A stretch of DNA of 64,000 bases from Acidovorax_G lacteus (GCF_039540375.1 NZ_BAABEX010000030.1:1-64000), one strand, 5' to 3'; shown: positions 16,909 through 25,921, counted from the first letter of the stretch. Numbers and translations: made by a program. Notes: generated by a model not told the origin, from the letters alone.

Positions 16909-16970
16909 TGCTATTGTTTTAATAGCTGCTCGTGCTTGACTTATAAGCACGAGCGCCGTATTTGGTACCC
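16909..16970 (+). repeat. Interspersed palindromic repeat, copy 3
   Basis: The arms GCTCGTGCTT and AAGCACGAGC are perfect around a seven-base loop (GACTTAT). TGCTATTGTTTTAATAGCTG comes before and CGCCGTATTTGG after. It lies between uvrC and the tctC-like gene. Confidence 0.85.
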
Positions 16971-17015
16971 AAACCCGCGCAACCCCTTCCTGCAGGCGGG
17001 TGGCGCGTGGCCGGG

Positions 17016-18008
17016 TCAGTCGAGCGTGGCTCCGGTTTCCTTGACCACGCGCTGCCAGCGCGCAAGGTCGTCGCGCACCAGCTTGCCCAGTTGCGCCGTG
17101 CTGCCCTTGAAAGGCTCGCACCCCACACCGGCCAGGCGCTCGACCACGTCCTTGTGCTCCAGCGCGCGGGCCACGTCGGCCTGCAACTGGGCCACCAGCG
17201 CGGCAGGCGTGCCCGCGGGGGCAAACAGGCCATACCACGGCGTCTGGCCAAAGCCCTTGAGGGTTTCGCCGATGGTGGGCGCATCGGGCAGGGCCGCCAC
17301 GCGCTTTTCATTGACCACGCCCAGCACCTTGAGCTTGCCCGCCTTGATGAACGCAATCGACGACGGCAGGCTCTGCACCGACAGCGGCACCTGACCGCCC
17401 ACCACATCGGTGGCCGCCGCCGCCGAGCCCTTGTACGGAATGTGCTGCAGCTCAATGCCCGCGGCCTTCTGCAGCATCTCACCGATCAGGTGGTTGAGCG
17501 TGCCGTTGCCCGCCGAGGCGATGGCGTACTTGCCCGGCTGGGCCTTGGCCAGCGCAATCAACTCGGCCACTGTGTTGGCAGCAAACGAGGGATGCGCCAC
17601 CAGCACGTACCCGGCCGTGGCCAGCGGAGCCACGGGCTCGAAATCCTTGACCGGATCGAAGCCCGTGTTCTTGTACAGCCAGGGATTGATCACCTGCGCG
17701 CTGTCGGCCGTGATCAGCAGGGTGTAGCCGTCGGGCTTGGCCTTGGCCGCATAGGCCGTGCCCACGTTGCCCCCTGCGCCCGGGCGGTTTTCCACGATCA
17801 CCGAGCCACCCCACTGCTCGGCCAGCTTCTGGGCCACCACGCGGGCGATGGCATCGTTGGCCCCGCCTGCAGCCTGCGGCACGATCACCGTGACCGGCTT
17901 GGACGGGAACTTGTCTGCAGCCGCTGCGGGCAGCCAGCTGGCCGCGCCGCATGCGGCGAAACACAGGGCCAGCACAGCGTGGCGGCGGCGGGGATGGGCA
18001 AGGTGCAT
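17016..18008 (-). CDS. Bug/TctC family periplasmic substrate-binding protein
   Basis: A 330-residue secreted protein. The signal peptide is MHLAHPRRRHAVLALCFAAC with cleavage near AAAADKFP. The TctC fold follows: KPVTVIVPQAAGGANDAIAR, VENRPGAGGNVGTA, ASAGNGTLNHL and LPDAPTIGETLKGFG. Bug proteins bind small carboxylates in the periplasm. No TctA/TctB membrane partners are in the window, as is common for this family in Burkholderiales. It lies downstream of the lyase and CoA-transferase genes on the same strand and may supply or sense their substrate. That link is inference. Confidence 0.88.
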   Translation of the reverse strand: MHLAHPRRRHAVLALCFAACGAASWLPAAAADKFPSKPVTVIVPQAAGGANDAIARVVAQKLAEQWGGSVIVENRPGAGGNVGTAYAAKAKPDGYTLLITADSAQVINPWLYKNTGFDPVKDFEPVAPLATAGYVLVAHPSFAANTVAELIALAKAQPGKYAIASAGNGTLNHLIGEMLQKAAGIELQHIPYKGSAAAATDVVGGQVPLSVQSLPSSIAFIKAGKLKVLGVVNEKRVAALPDAPTIGETLKGFGQTPWYGLFAPAGTPAALVAQLQADVARALEHKDVVERLAGVGCEPFKGSTAQLGKLVRDDLARWQRVVKETGATLD

Positions 18009-18112
18009 GGCTTGTCTCCTGGTGGGTACAGCGCTCTGCGGCGCGTGGATGGTTGCGGATTGAAATCGGTGGGCCAGCGGCGCGGCGGCCCGCGGCTTGG
18101 GGCCTGTTCGCC

Positions 18113-19240
18113 CTATTCGTTCGCCGTTGCGCCACCCGCCAAAGCACCGGCCCTGGCGTCGTCACGCGCTTGGGATGGGGCGGTGTGCAAGTCCGTCGCA
18201 CTGGGCACAACAGGGTGCTCAGCCCCTGCCCCTGCCCCCAGCGCGCGCATGCGCAGGGCTTCATAGCCGTCTGGCGGCGCGTGCAGCGCCCAGCGCGGCC
18301 CGGCCTTCACCACCTGGCCCGGCAAGTCCTCGCCCAGCAAGCCCGGCAAGCGCCGCGCCGCGGCCAGCAGCAGCGCCAGGTCCACGCCGGTGTCATAGCC
18401 CATAAGCTGCAGGGCATGCACCAGGTCTTCGGTGCACACATTGCCCGACGCGCCGGGCGCGTAGGGACAGCCGCCCAACCCGCCCAGCGATGCATCGAAA
18501 CGGTCGGCTCCGGCGTCGAGGGCGGCCAGCACATTGGCCAGCCCCATGCCCCGCGTGTTGTGAAAGTGCAGCGTGAACACGCAGCCCGGCCAGTGCATGC
18601 GCGCCTGGGCCACCAGCTGCGTCACCTGCGCCGGATGCGCCATGCCCGTGGTGTCGCACAGCGTGATGCTGCGCACTCCCAGGTCCGCGAAACGCTGCAC
18701 CCAGTGCCACAGCGATGCGGCGGCAATGTCGCCCTCCATCGGACACCCAAATGCGCACGAGAGCGACACGTTCACCCCCACCGCCGGGCTGGCCAGGCGC
18801 ACCACGGCGGCCAGCGATGCGAACGACTGCTCTTGCGTCATGCGCAGGTTGCAGATGTTGTGGGTCTGGCTGGCCGACATCACCAGATTGAGCTCGTCGG
18901 CACCCGACTCGATGGCCCGCTCGGCCCCCCGCACGTTGGGCACCAGGGCCGCGTACACCACCCCGGGGCGGCGCTCAATCTCGCGCATCACCACCTCGGC
19001 GTCGCGCAGCGCCGGAATGGCCGCGGGCGACACAAAGGCCGTCACCTCGATCTTGGACAGGCCCGCAGCGCTCAGGGCATTGGCCAGCGCAATCTTGTCG
19101 GCGGTGGGCACAAACACCGACTCCATCTGCAACCCGTCTCGCAGACCCACCTCGTGCAGGCGCACGCGTCGCCCGCCTCCGTTCCACACAGACGCGGGTC
19201 GCCGCAGCGCGCTGGGCTCCGAAAGATTGCGGGGATTCAT
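18113..19240 (-). CDS. Hydroxymethylglutaryl-CoA lyase family protein
   Basis: A 375-residue TIM-barrel lyase of the DRE-metallolyase family. It contains VRLHEVGLRDGLQMES (catalytic Arg-Asp), IEVTAFVSPAAIP, the metal-binding HFHNTRGMGLANVLAALDAG, and the HMG-CoA-lyase signature region GGLGGCPYAPGASGNVCTED with the loop cysteine. HMG-CoA lyase cleaves HMG-CoA to acetyl-CoA and acetoacetate. Relatives beside class III CoA-transferases cleave citramalyl-CoA or similar acyl-CoAs, so the substrate is open. The N- and C-termini are longer than usual (~300). It overlaps the CoA-transferase gene by four bases, showing translational coupling. Confidence 0.85.
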   Translation of the reverse strand: MNPRNLSEPSALRRPASVWNGGGRRVRLHEVGLRDGLQMESVFVPTADKIALANALSAAGLSKIEVTAFVSPAAIPALRDAEVVMREIERRPGVVYAALVPNVRGAERAIESGADELNLVMSASQTHNICNLRMTQEQSFASLAAVVRLASPAVGVNVSLSCAFGCPMEGDIAAASLWHWVQRFADLGVRSITLCDTTGMAHPAQVTQLVAQARMHWPGCVFTLHFHNTRGMGLANVLAALDAGADRFDASLGGLGGCPYAPGASGNVCTEDLVHALQLMGYDTGVDLALLLAAARRLPGLLGEDLPGQVVKAGPRWALHAPPDGYEALRMRALGAGAGAEHPVVPSATDLHTAPSQARDDARAGALAGGATANE

Positions 19241-20463
19241 TGCACGACTCCTTTGCGGCGCAGCAGATCGATCTGGTCCGCAGTGAGACCGGCCTCAGCC
19301 AGGATGGCATTGGTGTCGTCGCCCAGGCGTGGCGCGCTGCCGCGCACGGCACCCGGCGTTCCCGACAACTTGGGCACGATGCCTGGCACCTCCAGGGTGT
19401 GGCCGTCCCGCGTGGTCTGGGACAGCAGCATGTCGCGCGCCCGGTAGTGCGGGTCTTCGGCAATGTCCCGCGCGGTGTATACCTTGCCGGCTGGCACGCG
19501 CGCAGCCGCCAGGGCATCCAGCACCTGCTGCACGCTGTGCTCGCGGCTCCAGGCGGCAATGGCGGCGTCGATCTCATCCACCCGCGCCACGCGGCCCGCG
19601 TTACTGGCCAGATCCGGGGCCTGGCCCAGGTCGGGGCGACCAATCGCGTCCATCAGCCGCTTGAAGATGCTGTCGCCATTGCCGGCCACGAGCACCCATC
19701 CATCGGTGCAGGGGTAGGCATTGGACGGCGCGATGCCCGGAAGCGCGCTGCCCGCGGGCTCGCGCACCACGCCAAAGGCGCTGTACTCGGGAATCAGGCT
19801 TTCCATCACATTGAACACCGCCTCGTGCAGCGCCACGTCGATCACCTGCCCCGGCCCGCCGTGCACCTTGCGGTGGTACAGCGCCACCAGAATGCCCAGC
19901 GCTCCGTGCAGGGCTGCCAGCGTGTCGCCGATGGACACCCCCACGCGCACCGGTACGCGGCCGGGCTCGGCCGTCAGATGGCGCAGGCCGCCCATGGCCT
20001 CGCCGATAGCACCAAAGCCAGGCAGATCACGGTAGGGCCCGGTCTGGCCGTAGCCCGAGATGCGCAGGATCACCAGACCGGGATTCAGCGCATGGAGTGC
20101 ATCGGGCCCGAGGCCCCAGGCTTCCAGCGTGCCCGGACGGAAGTTCTCAATCAGCACATCGGCTTCTGCGATCAGGCGCCGTGCGATGTCCTGACCTTCG
20201 CTGGCGCGCAGGTCCAGGGCCAGCGAGCGCTTGTTGCGCGACTGCACCTGCCACCAAACCGAGGTGCCGTCTTGCAGCAGCCGCCAGTTGCGCAGCGGGT
20301 CACCGCTGCCCGGCGGTTCGATCTTCACCACGTCGGCCCCAAAGTCGCCCAGGGTCTTGCCGCAGAAAGGGCCTGCGATCAGCTGCCCCATTTCGATGAC
20401 GCGCAGGCCCGCAAGGGCCATGGCTGAGGCAGGTGGTGCGGTCGTGGTGGCGGCGGCGGTCAT
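19237..20463 (-). CDS. Class III CoA-transferase (CaiB/BaiF family)
   Basis: A 408-residue enzyme. It contains LRVIEMGQLIAGPFCGKTLG, FGADVVKIEPPGSGDPLR, NKRSLALDLR and the conserved aspartate region of family III transferases, then GYGQTGPYRDLPGFGAIGEA in the middle and LGDDTNAILAEAGLTADQI at the end. It moves CoA from an acyl-CoA donor to a free carboxylic acid. With the lyase gene it overlaps by ATGA, it probably activates a dicarboxylic or hydroxy acid that the lyase then splits. Transcribed divergently from the LysR gene at 20606. Confidence 0.88.
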   Translation of the reverse strand: MTAAATTTAPPASAMALAGLRVIEMGQLIAGPFCGKTLGDFGADVVKIEPPGSGDPLRNWRLLQDGTSVWWQVQSRNKRSLALDLRASEGQDIARRLIAEADVLIENFRPGTLEAWGLGPDALHALNPGLVILRISGYGQTGPYRDLPGFGAIGEAMGGLRHLTAEPGRVPVRVGVSIGDTLAALHGALGILVALYHRKVHGGPGQVIDVALHEAVFNVMESLIPEYSAFGVVREPAGSALPGIAPSNAYPCTDGWVLVAGNGDSIFKRLMDAIGRPDLGQAPDLASNAGRVARVDEIDAAIAAWSREHSVQQVLDALAAARVPAGKVYTARDIAEDPHYRARDMLLSQTTRDGHTLEVPGIVPKLSGTPGAVRGSAPRLGDDTNAILAEAGLTADQIDLLRRKGVVQ

Positions 20464-20605
20464 GGCGGGTCGTGGATGCGGCAGTTACGGCCGGATGATG
20501 CGCAGTGGCCGCGTGCGCTCAAAGCGCTCATGCACGAGCGTGCCATCGCAAACGGGCATGGCTGGGCGGGGCTTGCTACCATCCCGCCACGCTCGCACTG
20601 CTGCC

Positions 20606-21511
20606 ATGAAACTCGACCCCGTGTCCCTGCGCCTGTTTGTGGCCGTGATGGAAGAAAGCACCATCGCGGCGGCAGCCGAGCGCGAGCACCTGGCGGCGTC
20701 TGCCGTGAGCCGACGCCTGGCCGAGCTGGAGGACAGCCTGCGGGTGAGCCTGTTCACGCGCAGCAACCGCGGCACAGAGCCCACGGCGGCGGCCTATGCC
20801 CTGCTGCATCTGGCGCGGGGCGTGCTCAACGACCTGGACGGCATTGCCAGCCAGATGCGCGAATACGGCGCAGGCCTGCGCGGCCATGTGCGGGTGGTGG
20901 CCAACATCTCAGCCATCACGCAGTTCCTGCCCACCCAACTGCAGCGCTTTCTGGCACAGCACCCGGCCGTGGATGTGCGACTGCAAGAGCAGATCAGCAC
21001 CGAAGTGGCCCGCACCGTGGCCGAGAACGCCGCCGACGTCGGCATCCTCAACGCCGGACATTACGGCGACCGCGTGACCTTGCTGCCCTACCGCCGCGAC
21101 GAGCTGGTGCTGGTGGTGCCTGCAGGGCATGCCCTGGCCCGCAGACGATCGGTGCAACTGGCCGACGCCCTGCCCTATGACTTCGTCGGTGCCCACCCGG
21201 GCAGTGCCATCAACAACCTGTTGCACCGCGCCGCGTCCGCCGCCCAGGCCAGCCTGCGACTGCGCATCCAGGTCACGAGCTACGACGCGCTGTGCCTGAT
21301 GGTGGCTGCGGGGCTGGGCGTGGGGGTGCTGCCCCGCGGCAGTGCCCAGCTGTACCGCGGGGCACTGGCGATCAAGGCCATCACCTTGGACGAGCCTTGG
21401 GCGCAGCGGGAGCTGTCGCTGTGCGTGCGCTCGCTGGAAGCCCTTTCTCCCGTGGCCCGCCAGCTGGTAGACCATCTGGCGCGCCCCGACAGCGAATGGC
21501 CCGCGGCATGA
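20606..21511 (+). CDS. LysR family transcriptional regulator
   Basis: A 301-residue regulator. The N-terminal helix-turn-helix (LRLFVAVMEESTIAAAAERE, then AASAVSRRLAELEDSL) is followed by a LysR substrate-binding domain from residue ~90 with MVAAGLGVGVLPRGSA near 240. It is divergent from the CoA-transferase operon across 142 bases. That gap includes a small palindrome, CGCTC-6-GAGCG at 20525-20540, a possible LysR site. It likely controls that operon, inferred from position. The frame is open much further upstream, but the ATG at 20606 gives the standard LysR start. The last bases overlap earP by ATGA. Confidence 0.92.
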   Translation: MKLDPVSLRLFVAVMEESTIAAAAEREHLAASAVSRRLAELEDSLRVSLFTRSNRGTEPTAAAYALLHLARGVLNDLDGIASQMREYGAGLRGHVRVVANISAITQFLPTQLQRFLAQHPAVDVRLQEQISTEVARTVAENAADVGILNAGHYGDRVTLLPYRRDELVLVVPAGHALARRRSVQLADALPYDFVGAHPGSAINNLLHRAASAAQASLRLRIQVTSYDALCLMVAAGLGVGVLPRGSAQLYRGALAIKAITLDEPWAQRELSLCVRSLEALSPVARQLVDHLARPDSEWPAA

Positions 21512-22626
21512 CAGCGCCACCCACCCCACCGCCGGGCGATGTGGGCGCGCCCGCCACCACCGCACGCCGTTGGGACGTGTTCTGCCAGGTGATCGACAAC
21601 TTCGGCGATGTGGGCGTGTGCTGGCGCCTGTGCGCCGACCTGGCACGCCGTGGCATGCCTGTGCGGCTGTGGATCGACGACGCATCGGCCCTGGCCTGGA
21701 TGGCCCCTGCAGGTTGCCCGGGGGTCGAAGTGCGCCCTTGGCCGCAGGCCGCCCCAGTCGACGGCCCCGGCGACGTGGTGGTTGAGGCCTTTGGCTGCGC
21801 GCTGCCAGACGTTTTCGTGGCCACCATGGCGGCACGCCCGCAGGCACCGCTGTGGATCAACCTGGAGTATCTGTCCGCCGAGCCGTATGTAGAGCGCTGC
21901 CACCGGCTGGCCTCGCCCATCATGGCCGGGCCTGGCCGTGGACTGACGCGCTGGTTCTACTACCCCGGATTCACCAGCCGCACCGGCGGGCTGCTGCGCG
22001 AATCCGACTTGGCGCATCGGCAGGCCACGTTTGACCGCAACGCCTGGCGCGCAGCCCATGGCCTCGGGGCGGACGACACGGCGCTCCTGCTGTTTTGCTA
22101 CGAGCCCCCAGGGCTGCCTGCACTGCTGCAACAGCTGCGGCTCCAGGAGCACTGGCACTGGTGCGTACAGCCAGGCCGGCCGACAGCAGCTCTGGACGCA
22201 GCCCTGCACAGGCTCCCAGCCGCAGACCAGGCACGCGTGCGTTCACGCACACACCGCTTCCCGACCTGCCCTCAGGCCGACTTCGACGAACGCCTCTGGG
22301 CGGCCGACCTGAACCTGGTGCGCGGAGAAGACTCGCTGGTGCGCGCCCTCTGGGCCGGTCGGCCGCTGGTCTGGCACATCTACCCCCAGGACGACAACGC
22401 CCACCATGCGAAGCTGCAGGCGTTCCTCGACTGGCTGCAGGCCCCGGACTGCCTGCGCGAGTTTCACGCGGCGTGGAACGGCCTGACCCCCGATGCGCTC
22501 CTGCCAGCCATCACCCCCGCCCACCTGCAGCGCTGGCAAGACTGCGTGCGCGCGGCACGCGCGCGGCTGATGGCCCAGGCGGACCTCGTGACACAGTTGC
22601 TGGGGTTCGTCACGGAAAAAAGCTAA
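21508..22626 (+). CDS. earP: EF-P arginine rhamnosyltransferase EarP
   Basis: A 372-residue GT-B glycosyltransferase. It contains WDVFCQVIDNFGDVGVCWRL near residue 22 and the dTDP-rhamnose-binding signature LNLVRGEDSLVRALWAGRPL near 260, then WHIYPQDDNAHHAKL. EarP adds rhamnose from dTDP-rhamnose to an arginine of EF-P, which helps ribosomes through polyproline stretches. The next gene, 139 bases downstream, is efp, and it carries the target Arg32. The start overlaps the LysR stop codon (ATGA). Confidence 0.95.
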   Translation: MTAPPTPPPGDVGAPATTARRWDVFCQVIDNFGDVGVCWRLCADLARRGMPVRLWIDDASALAWMAPAGCPGVEVRPWPQAAPVDGPGDVVVEAFGCALPDVFVATMAARPQAPLWINLEYLSAEPYVERCHRLASPIMAGPGRGLTRWFYYPGFTSRTGGLLRESDLAHRQATFDRNAWRAAHGLGADDTALLLFCYEPPGLPALLQQLRLQEHWHWCVQPGRPTAALDAALHRLPAADQARVRSRTHRFPTCPQADFDERLWAADLNLVRGEDSLVRALWAGRPLVWHIYPQDDNAHHAKLQAFLDWLQAPDCLREFHAAWNGLTPDALLPAITPAHLQRWQDCVRAARARLMAQADLVTQLLGFVTEKS

Positions 22627-22765
22627 AATCGCGGGTTTTGCGCCAGGACTGCCGGCACGACGCCGTGCTGCCCCACGGCGCCTTTCGCCGCAGAACATGC
22701 CCCGGTGCCGCCCACATGGCACACACCGCCGGACGCGTTGAGCGGCTCCAACCCCAGCAATCGCT

Positions 22766-23320
22766 ATGAAAATCGCTCAAGAAATCCGCGCCGGCAACGT
22801 CATCATGCAGGGCAAGGACCCGATGATTGTCCTGAAGACCGAATACGCCCGCGGTGGTCGCGGCGCCGCCACGGTGCGCATGAAGCTCAAGGCCCTGCTC
22901 AACAACATGGGCACCGAAGTCGTGTTCAAGGCCGACGACAAGATCGACAACGTCATCCTCGACAAGAAGGAGTGCACCTACTCCTACTTCGCTGACCCGA
23001 TGTACGTGTGGATGGACGCCGACTACAACCAGTACGAAGTGGAAGCCGCCAACATGGGCGACGCCATCAACTACCTGGAGGACGGCATGGCCGCTGAAGT
23101 GGTGTTCTACGACGGCAAGGCCATTTCGGTGGAACTGCCCACCAGCGTGGACCGCGAAATCACCTGGACCGAGCCGGCCGTCAAGGGCGACACGTCGGGC
23201 AAGGTGATGAAGCCTGCCAAGATCGCCACGGGCTTTGAAGTGGCCGTGCCGCTGTTCGTGGACCAGGGCGACAAGATCGAAATCGACACCCGCACGGGCG
23301 AGTACCGCAAGCGCGTCTGA
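22766..23320 (+). CDS. efp: Elongation factor P
   Basis: A 184-residue three-domain translation factor, the normal length. The tip loop reads YARGGRGAATVRMK, which puts arginine at position 32. This is the rhamnosylated residue in EF-Ps that work with EarP, in place of the lysine of the EpmA-type. The family's C-terminal signature is visible in KGDTSGKVMKPAKIATG, followed by RTGEYRKRV. It relieves stalling at consecutive prolines at the ribosomal E/P site. Located right after earP; a strong palindromic terminator follows. Confidence 0.97.
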   Translation: MKIAQEIRAGNVIMQGKDPMIVLKTEYARGGRGAATVRMKLKALLNNMGTEVVFKADDKIDNVILDKKECTYSYFADPMYVWMDADYNQYEVEAANMGDAINYLEDGMAAEVVFYDGKAISVELPTSVDREITWTEPAVKGDTSGKVMKPAKIATGFEVAVPLFVDQGDKIEIDTRTGEYRKRV

Positions 23321-23330
23321 GACCGCACGC

Positions 23331-23370
23331 CCCAGCAAAAAGGCTTCCCTCGGGAAGCCTTTTTGCTGGG
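23331..23370. terminator. Bidirectional terminator after efp
   Basis: A 19-base perfect inverted repeat with a two-base centre: CCCAGCAAAAAGGCTTCCC, then tc, then its complement. A and T runs are inside the arms, so it can end both efp and the convergent gene at 23405-23749. Confidence 0.92.
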
Positions 23371-23404
23371 GCGGCAAAAGCCTGTCAAAGCGCGTGTGCG
23401 GGAA

Positions 23405-23749
23405 TCAGTCGGACCGGAAGCCCTTGTCCAGCATGTACACGTTTTTCACGCCCTTGCACCAGTCGAGCTTGAACTCATCGGTGCCGTAGTTCTCCCAGCT
23501 CACGCGGAACGGTACGACGCAGTCGCCGTCGTCGCTGTGCCAGTCCATGGCGGCCGATTCGCCTGGGCGAATGCGATCGCCCTTGCCCAGCCAGTTCTTG
23601 CTCCAGCGGCCATCCTGGAACGTGTAGAAGCCATTGATGGTCCAGCCTTTGGCACGGTTGTGCAGCGTAAACGCATACTCACCGGCCGTGGCGTGAAACG
23701 CCATCAGGCTCAAAGCGGCTACGGCAAGCGCGCGGGTCGTGAAGCGCAT
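23405..23749 (-). CDS. Secreted protein of unknown function
   Basis: A 114-residue protein. The signal peptide is MRFTTRALAVAALSLMAFHATA, with cleavage before GEYAF. The mature ~92 residues are rich in aromatic residues and aspartate (AMDWHSDDGDCVVPFRVSWE, KLDWCKGVKNVYMLDKGF). They have two cysteines that could pair, which suggests a compact beta domain. The start is fixed by a strong GGAGGAAGGGGAAATC leader. I do not recognise the family. It stands alone, convergent with efp and followed by the shared terminator. Confidence 0.8.
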   Translation of the reverse strand: MRFTTRALAVAALSLMAFHATAGEYAFTLHNRAKGWTINGFYTFQDGRWSKNWLGKGDRIRPGESAAMDWHSDDGDCVVPFRVSWENYGTDEFKLDWCKGVKNVYMLDKGFRSD

Positions 23750-23892
23750 GATTTCCCCTTCCTCCTCAATGAATGTAATGCCTGCATTGCACCCGGGCCT
23801 TGGGCGCACGGCAAGTCTTTTGTGTGCAACCGGGCGGCACGCAAGAGCGCGCCGCGCGGGAGCTCTCGGTCACGTCTGTTCGCTGCGTGCGC

Positions 23893-25302
23893 TCACACCG
23901 GCACAGCCACCAGATCGTGTCCCTGCGTACCCACGATCCGGGCACGGGTGAACTCGCCGACCTTGAGCTGCTTGCTGATCTTTTCCGGGGGCAGCAGGTG
24001 GACCACGCCATCGATCTCCGGCGCGTCGGCATAGCTGCGGCCCCGGCCGCCCTTGCGGCCCATGGCAGGCGCCGAATCCACCAGCACCTGCATGCTGGCG
24101 CCCACGCGCCGCTGCAGCTTGGACACCGACACCTCTTCGGCCACAGCCATGAAGCGCGCACGGCGCTCATCGCGGACCTCTTGCGGCAGCATGCCGGGCA
24201 GTTCGTTGGCGGTGGCGCCCGGAATGGCGCTGTAAGCAAAGCAGCCTGCGCGGTCGATCTGGGCCTCTCGCACAAAGTCGAGCAGGTGCTCGAACTCGGC
24301 TTCGGTTTCACCAGGGAAGCCCGCAATGAAGGTGCTGCGGATCACGATGTCAGGGCACATCTCGCGCCAGCGCTGGATGCGCTCCAGGTTCTTCTCGCCG
24401 CTGGCGGGCCGCTTCATGCGGCGCAATACATCAGGATGGCTGTGCTGGAAGGGCACATCCAGGTACGGCAGCACGCGGCCCGTGGCCATCAGCGGAATCA
24501 CCTCGTCCACCGACGGATAGGGGTACACGTAGTGCAAGCGCACCCACGCGCCATACGGCTCGGCCAGATCGCCGAGCGCTTGCACCAGTTCGAGCATGCG
24601 GGTCTTGACCGGCTTGCCGTCCCAGAAGCCGGTGCGGTACTTCACGTCCACGCCGTACGCCGAGGTGTCCTGGCTGATCACCAGCAGCTCTTTCACGCCG
24701 CCTTCGAAAAGCGCCTGCGCTTCCTTGAGCACGTCGCCGATCGGGCGCGAGACCAAGTCACCGCGCATGGACGGAATGATGCAGAAGGTGCAACGGTGGT
24801 TGCAACCCTCGCTGATCTTGAGGTAGGCGTAGTGGCGCGGCGTGAGCTTGATGCCTGCAACGCCGAAACCGCCAGGCACAAGGTCGAGAAACGGATCATG
24901 CGGCTTGGGCAGGTGCTGGTGCACCGCGTCCATCACCTCCTGCGTGGCGTGCGGGCCGGTCACGGCCAGCACGCTGGGGTGAATCTGCCGCACCAGGTTC
25001 CCACCGTCTTCGGCCGACTTGGCGCCCAGGCAGCCGGTGACGATGACCTTGCCGTTCTCAGCCAGGGCCTCGCCGATGGTGTCCAGACTTTCCTTGACCG
25101 CATCGTCAATGAAGCCGCAGGTGTTCACGATGACGAGATCCGCGCCCTCGAACGTCTTGGAGGTTTGATACCCCTCCGCGCTCAGTTGGGTCAGGATGAG
25201 TTCGGAGTCGGTGAGTGCCTTGGGACAACCAAGACTCACAAACCCCACGCGGGGAGGCGGGGTGGACGCCGCAGGGATGGCAGGGGTGATCGTGTCGCTC
25301 AT
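23893..25302 (-). CDS. rimO: Ribosomal protein S12 methylthiotransferase RimO
   Basis: A 469-residue radical-SAM enzyme that methylthiolates an aspartate of ribosomal protein S12. The N-terminal domain has the three cluster cysteines (SLGCPKA, NTCGFIDDA, VTGCLGA). The radical-SAM CxxxCxxC is in SEGCNHRCTFCIIPSMRG near 180. Later comes FIAGFPGETEAEFEHLLDFV, and a C-terminal TRAM domain contacts S12 (residues ~400-469). MiaB is the nearest alternative; PSMRGDLVSRPIGDVLKEA favours RimO. Start at 25302; the frame continues upstream without similarity. Confidence 0.95.
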   Translation of the reverse strand: MSDTITPAIPAASTPPPRVGFVSLGCPKALTDSELILTQLSAEGYQTSKTFEGADLVIVNTCGFIDDAVKESLDTIGEALAENGKVIVTGCLGAKSAEDGGNLVRQIHPSVLAVTGPHATQEVMDAVHQHLPKPHDPFLDLVPGGFGVAGIKLTPRHYAYLKISEGCNHRCTFCIIPSMRGDLVSRPIGDVLKEAQALFEGGVKELLVISQDTSAYGVDVKYRTGFWDGKPVKTRMLELVQALGDLAEPYGAWVRLHYVYPYPSVDEVIPLMATGRVLPYLDVPFQHSHPDVLRRMKRPASGEKNLERIQRWREMCPDIVIRSTFIAGFPGETEAEFEHLLDFVREAQIDRAGCFAYSAIPGATANELPGMLPQEVRDERRARFMAVAEEVSVSKLQRRVGASMQVLVDSAPAMGRKGGRGRSYADAPEIDGVVHLLPPEKISKQLKVGEFTRARIVGTQGHDLVAVPV

Positions 25303-25381
25303 CCCTGTATTGTCCCAGTTATGGGCCGCGCCGAACACGCCGGCCTCACACCGTCTGTGGCAGCGCAGCGGCCGCCCCGCG

Positions 25382-25921
25382 TCAGCGCTGCTTGAGACCG
25401 AAGGCCCCGAGCATCTGCTCGGTCTGCTTTTGCATCTGCTCCTGCATCTGTGCAAGCATGGTCTGCGACTGCTCGACGTAGTTGCCCATCATGCCTTTGA
25501 GCATGGGCGACTGCAGGTTCATGAACTGCGCCCACATCTCGGGCGTGATGTGCTGGGACTGCTCAGCCAGGCGGGTCTGCAGGTCGGTGAAGGCCTGCAC
25601 GTTCTTCTCAAGGTAGGCACCCATGAAGCCCTGCATGGCGTGGCCATAAAAACGGATGATGTTCGCCAGCACTGCCTCAGAGAACATGGGCGCGCCGCCT
25701 GCTTCCTCTTCCAGGATGATCTGCAGCAGGATGCTGCGCGTGAGGTCTTCGCCGCTCTTGGCATCGCGCACCACCACATTTTGGTGGTCCATCACCAGTT
25801 GCCGGACTTCGGCCAGGGTGATGTAGGTGGACGTGTCGGTGTCGTAGAGCCGTCGGTTGGGATACTTTTTGATGACGCGCTGACCGGACTTGCCGCCGGT
25901 GGCACCCTGGTTGTCTGGCAC
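25382..25921 (-). CDS. phaR: Polyhydroxyalkanoate synthesis repressor PhaR
   Basis: A 179-residue protein. The N-terminal PHB/PHA accumulation regulator domain is unmistakable (RVIKKYPNRRLYDTDTSTYI, then LAEVRQLVMDHQNVVVRDAK). A second DUF-type segment is in EEEAGGAPMFSEAVLANIIR, and the C-terminus is glutamine/methionine-rich (MLAQMQEQMQKQTEQMLGAF). PhaR binds both PHB granules and the phasin promoter, releasing phasin expression when polymer accumulates. 3-hydroxybutyrate dehydrogenase lies 3.6 kb away; the PHB synthase genes are not in the window. Confidence 0.94.
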   Translation of the reverse strand: MPDNQGATGGKSGQRVIKKYPNRRLYDTDTSTYITLAEVRQLVMDHQNVVVRDAKSGEDLTRSILLQIILEEEAGGAPMFSEAVLANIIRFYGHAMQGFMGAYLEKNVQAFTDLQTRLAEQSQHITPEMWAQFMNLQSPMLKGMMGNYVEQSQTMLAQMQEQMQKQTEQMLGAFGLKQR

